Positions 44,173 to 45,952 of a stretch of DNA of 45,952 nucleotides are shown here, in pieces (positions within the stretch are counted from its first letter, which is position 1; each line of letters begins with the position of its first letter). This stretch comes from Tannerella sp. GTDB lineage: Bacteria; Bacteroidota; Bacteroidia; Bacteroidales; Tannerellaceae. The notes below the pieces were generated by a model, which saw only the letters and a program-made list of their open reading frames with translations, had not been told where the DNA came from and ran no database searches. A program made the translations under genes and the position numbers. The stretch lies in the NCBI GenBank assembly GCA_031272455.1, contig JAISTS010000110.1, positions 1 through 45,952 on the forward strand. Reading direction: 5' to 3'.

Positions 44173-44424
44173 ATGAAAGCATTAGAATTTAAGACGAAAA
44201 TTAGTGGTAAGTACATTTCTATACCCCGAAAAACGCAGCGCGAGCTTGCTGTAGTTTCTGACGGGGGTAACGCCAATGTGCGTGTTGTATTGCTTATTAC
44301 AGATGGCGAGATCAAAAAAACATCGCATAATAATGGCATTGACGAAGCGATGGATGATGTTGCAAAAGGAAGAGTATATGCCGCCGACGATGCTAAAAGT
44401 TTAATCGCTCAGTGCCTTCTTTGA
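44173..44424 (+). CDS. Small AbrB-like antitoxin of a YafQ toxin
   Basis: This 83-residue protein directly precedes a YafQ-type toxin gene, with the toxin ATG starting two bases after this stop. The N-terminus 'MKALEFKTKISGKYISIPRK' resembles the swapped-hairpin AbrB/SpoVT-like DNA-binding start that many Bacteroidota antitoxins share ('EFKTKI...I.IP'), followed by beta strands 'NVRVVLLITDGE' and an acidic helical tail that would cover the toxin. It probably binds its own promoter and neutralises the toxin. The domain assignment is by pattern only. A TATTTTTG promoter element is upstream. Confidence 0.75.
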   Translation: MKALEFKTKISGKYISIPRKTQRELAVVSDGGNANVRVVLLITDGEIKKTSHNNGIDEAMDDVAKGRVYAADDAKSLIAQCLL

Positions 44425-44425
44425 A

Positions 44426-44704
44426 ATGTATAAAATCGAATATACCAACCGTTTCAAAAAGGACGTTAAGCAAGCGGCAAAGCGGGGTTATGATTTGACC
44501 CTGCTCGAAACTGCAATCAATTTACTTCAGACCACAGGCGTCTTACCAGCTGAATACAGGACGCATCCATTATCAGGTAAATATTTAGGCAAACTCGAAT
44601 GTCATCTCAAACCCGACTGGCTGCTAATCTGGGAAAAGCACGATGACCGTTTGACCTTGCTTTTCTTTGCTACAGGCACTCATTCCGACCTGTTCAAATC
44701 ATAG
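44426..44704 (+). CDS. yafQ: YafQ-type mRNA interferase toxin (RelE/ParE superfamily)
   Basis: The 92-residue protein aligns by eye with YafQ over its whole length: 'RFKKDVKQAAKRG' near the N-terminus, 'HPLSGKYLGKLECHLKPDWLLIW' and 'ATGTHSDLF' near the C-terminus. The catalytic residues of YafQ are kept as His47, His60, Asp64, Trp65, His86 and Phe90. YafQ cuts mRNA on the ribosome. Nothing suggests inactivation. It is co-transcribed with the antitoxin, and a second copy of the flanking direct repeat begins 12 bases after its stop. Confidence 0.9.
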   Translation: MYKIEYTNRFKKDVKQAAKRGYDLTLLETAINLLQTTGVLPAEYRTHPLSGKYLGKLECHLKPDWLLIWEKHDDRLTLLFFATGTHSDLFKS

Positions 44705-44715
44705 GCATCAGTGTG

Positions 44716-44749
44716 GTTACGTATTCAGCAACAATTCGCCAAAAAATCA
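44716..44749. repeat. Right copy of the 34-base direct repeat
   Basis: This is the second copy of the sequence at 44061-44094, in the same orientation, with one substitution in the core. The bases that form the -7 box in the left copy (CAAAGTTA) are GTGGTTA here, so this copy keeps only the -33 half of the promoter. Confidence 0.85.
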
Positions 44750-44877
44750 GCAAGAAAAAAAAAAATCCCCCACCCCACCCCGCCTACACCGCCTCGCAAA
44801 CCGATATTTTCAAATTTTAACATTAGAATATGTTTTATAACATACGCCGATTGAGTACAACCGAATGTCGAAGGCGG

Positions 44878-44885
44878 TATCTTTG
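44878..44885 (+). promoter_or_regulatory. -7 element upstream of the second susC
   Basis: TATCTTTG matches TAnnTTTG. TTG lies 24 bases upstream (44851-44853), at a longer spacing than usual. It would give a leader of about 295 bases. Confidence 0.4.
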
Positions 44886-45187
44886 CCACGCATTAGGCTG
44901 CTGAACGGAAACGCCGCAAGGGAGCTGATGTCGCTGAATATCAGTAATATAGTATTTGGCAGGATGTTTTTTATAAGACGTAAAACAAGGTGAGTATCAG
45001 AACATTACATAATCGAACCGGATTGACGGCGGGAACGACAAAATGTCTCGCTTGGCTCAGCTATATCTTAATTAACGTTAAATCGTTGCGTTTTGCACCG
45101 GAGGTGGCTATAAGCTGCGCTCGGCGCCCTTTTATGTCTGTTATTCAATTAAATAAATTACTTTTTAACTAAATTATTTTTTTACTT

Positions 45188-45952
45188 ATGGAAGAACGAA
45201 AATTCATTTTAAAAAGGAAAGATACATGGCTGAGGCTTTTCGCCATGCTATGTATCTTCAGTTGTTTCTCGTTTGCTGCTTTCAGTCAGAAACGCATTAC
45301 GGGAAAAGTGTTTGACGGATCCGGCGAAGCGATTATCGGCGCCAGCATCCTCGAAAAAGGCACCACCAACGGTACGATTACCGACATCGATGGTGGTTTT
45401 GCGTTAACGGTGCAGAACAATGCCGTACTGCAAGTTTCCTACGTAGGTTACACCTCGCAGGAAATTCCGGTTGGCGACCGCACTACGCTCAACATCGCCC
45501 TCGTCGAAAACGTCGAGGCGCTGCAGGAAGTCGTAGTCGTGGGTTATGGCACCCAGCAGAAAAAGGACATCACAGGCTCTGTGGCTGTCGTTGACACCAA
45601 AGAACTGTTGAAGTCGTCGGGCGCTACCGCAGCAGGACAGCTGCAGGGCAAAGCCGCCGGCGTACACATCGGCACATCCGGCGTACCGGGCGCGCAGACG
45701 ATGGTTCGTATCCGCGGTATCAACACCATCAACGACAACGGTCCGCTCTACGTTATCGACGGCGTTTCGACACGTAACCAGGACCTTGCGAGCCTTAACC
45801 CTAACGACATCGAAAGTATGCAGGTCTTGAAAGACGCATCGTCGGCAGCAATCTACGGAGCGCAAGCCGCTAACGGCGTTATCCTTATCACGACCAAGCG
45901 CGGAACGAAATCCGGACAGCCGACAGTTTCGTACGACGGCTACTACGGTATC
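45188..45952 (+). CDS. SusC/RagA-family TonB-dependent transporter (3' end outside window)
   Basis: The frame is open from ATG 45188 to the right edge (255 codons). It shows a signal peptide (cleaved near 'FAAFSQ', about residue 34), a carboxypeptidase-D-like domain ('ITGKVFDGSGEAIIGASILEKG', about 37-112), the TonB-box-like 'LQEVVVVGYGTQQ' and a plug domain ('VRIRGINTINDNGPLYVIDGVS', 'IYGAQAANGVILITTKRG'). The barrel lies beyond the window. It is the start of a second SusC system and is separate from the operon at 28187-39106. Substrate cannot be judged without its partner genes. Confidence 0.93.
   Translation, partial: MEERKFILKRKDTWLRLFAMLCIFSCFSFAAFSQKRITGKVFDGSGEAIIGASILEKGTTNGTITDIDGGFALTVQNNAVLQVSYVGYTSQEIPVGDRTTLNIALVENVEALQEVVVVGYGTQQKKDITGSVAVVDTKELLKSSGATAAGQLQGKAAGVHIGTSGVPGAQTMVRIRGINTINDNGPLYVIDGVSTRNQDLASLNPNDIESMQVLKDASSAAIYGAQAANGVILITTKRGTKSGQPTVSYDGYYGI

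Larger units (their letters stand above)
44705..45187. other. 483-base intergenic region before the second susC
   Basis: It contains the right direct repeat (44716-44749), an A-run followed by a C-rich stretch (about 44755-44790) and a six-base inverted repeat TATGTT/AACATA (44829-44844). A TATCTTTG element lies at 44878-44885, with about 290 bases of leader before the ATG at 45188. I see no gene. A 60-codon open frame at 44990 lacks support. Confidence 0.7.

Noticed and set aside
44990-45172. 60-codon open frame before the second susC
   Set aside because: No recognisable domain and no good start context. It lies in the probable leader.
44886-45187. Known riboswitch in the leader of the second susC
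   Set aside because: I looked for cobalamin, TPP, SAM and similar conserved cores and saw none that I could support.
1-45952. tRNA, rRNA, CRISPR array, insertion sequence or prophage
   Set aside because: No cloverleaf, rRNA core, regularly spaced repeat array, transposase or phage structural gene was recognised by reading both strands. Weak RNA genes could still be missed without a computed search.

Overview
The window looks like a chromosomal segment from a member of the Bacteroidota, most likely order Bacteroidales. Four things support this. There are SusC/SusD outer-membrane uptake genes. A type IX secretion sorting tail sits at the left edge. There is a FecR/ECF sigma module with STN and carboxypeptidase-regulatory-like domains. 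Genes are preceded by the Bacteroidota -7 element TAnnTTTG, usually without a Shine-Dalgarno sequence. I saw no rRNA, tRNA, CRISPR array, insertion sequence or phage gene. I cannot assign a genus.

Layout. 1-261 is the tail of a T9SS-exported protein, then a small CTTTGCG repeat element and an orphan DUF433 gene. 847-6263 is a compact plus-strand glycogen/alpha-glucan operon (debranching enzyme, glycosyltransferase, GH57 protein, secreted esterase). 6278-12241 on the minus strand holds cytochrome c synthetase CcsBA, an OmpA-family protein, RfbA and a nucleotidyltransferase-GHMP kinase fusion. 12415-15914 holds kduI, a DUF4861 lipoprotein and a two-domain DUF1080 lipoprotein. 15916-20155 is a sigma/anti-sigma cassette flanked by two related exported proteins, one with an STN domain but no TonB barrel. 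20243-28120 is mostly housekeeping: an SDR oxidoreductase, the c-di-AMP phosphodiesterase PgpH, gltX, waaA, a LuxR response regulator and cysK. A 590-base gap before gltX has promoter-like boxes and hairpins.

The most distinctive region is 28187-39106, a seven-gene minus-strand operon that appears to run from a promoter near 39140 to a terminator near 28124. In transcription order it holds ribokinase, an ADP-ribosylglycohydrolase-family lipoprotein, SusC, SusD, a second ADP-ribosylglycohydrolase-family lipoprotein, a DMT/GRP-type permease and a Tat-type lipoprotein of the sugar isomerase TIM-barrel family. I read it as a scavenging locus for ribose-containing compounds (ribonucleosides, ADP-ribose or similar). 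It is related in idea to the Bacteroides ribose-utilisation loci but has two extracytoplasmic ADP-ribosylglycohydrolases. Its susC carries a run of nine G that could slip and switch the gene off.

To the right are a helical Bacteroidota protein of unknown function divergent from that operon, a membrane-anchored coiled-coil protein, guaA, two back-to-back toxin-antitoxin-like modules (DUF4160/DUF2442 and AbrB-like/YafQ), and the start of another susC that runs off the end. The AbrB/YafQ pair lies between two copies of a 34-base repeat. The left copy contains the -33 box of the DUF4160 promoter.
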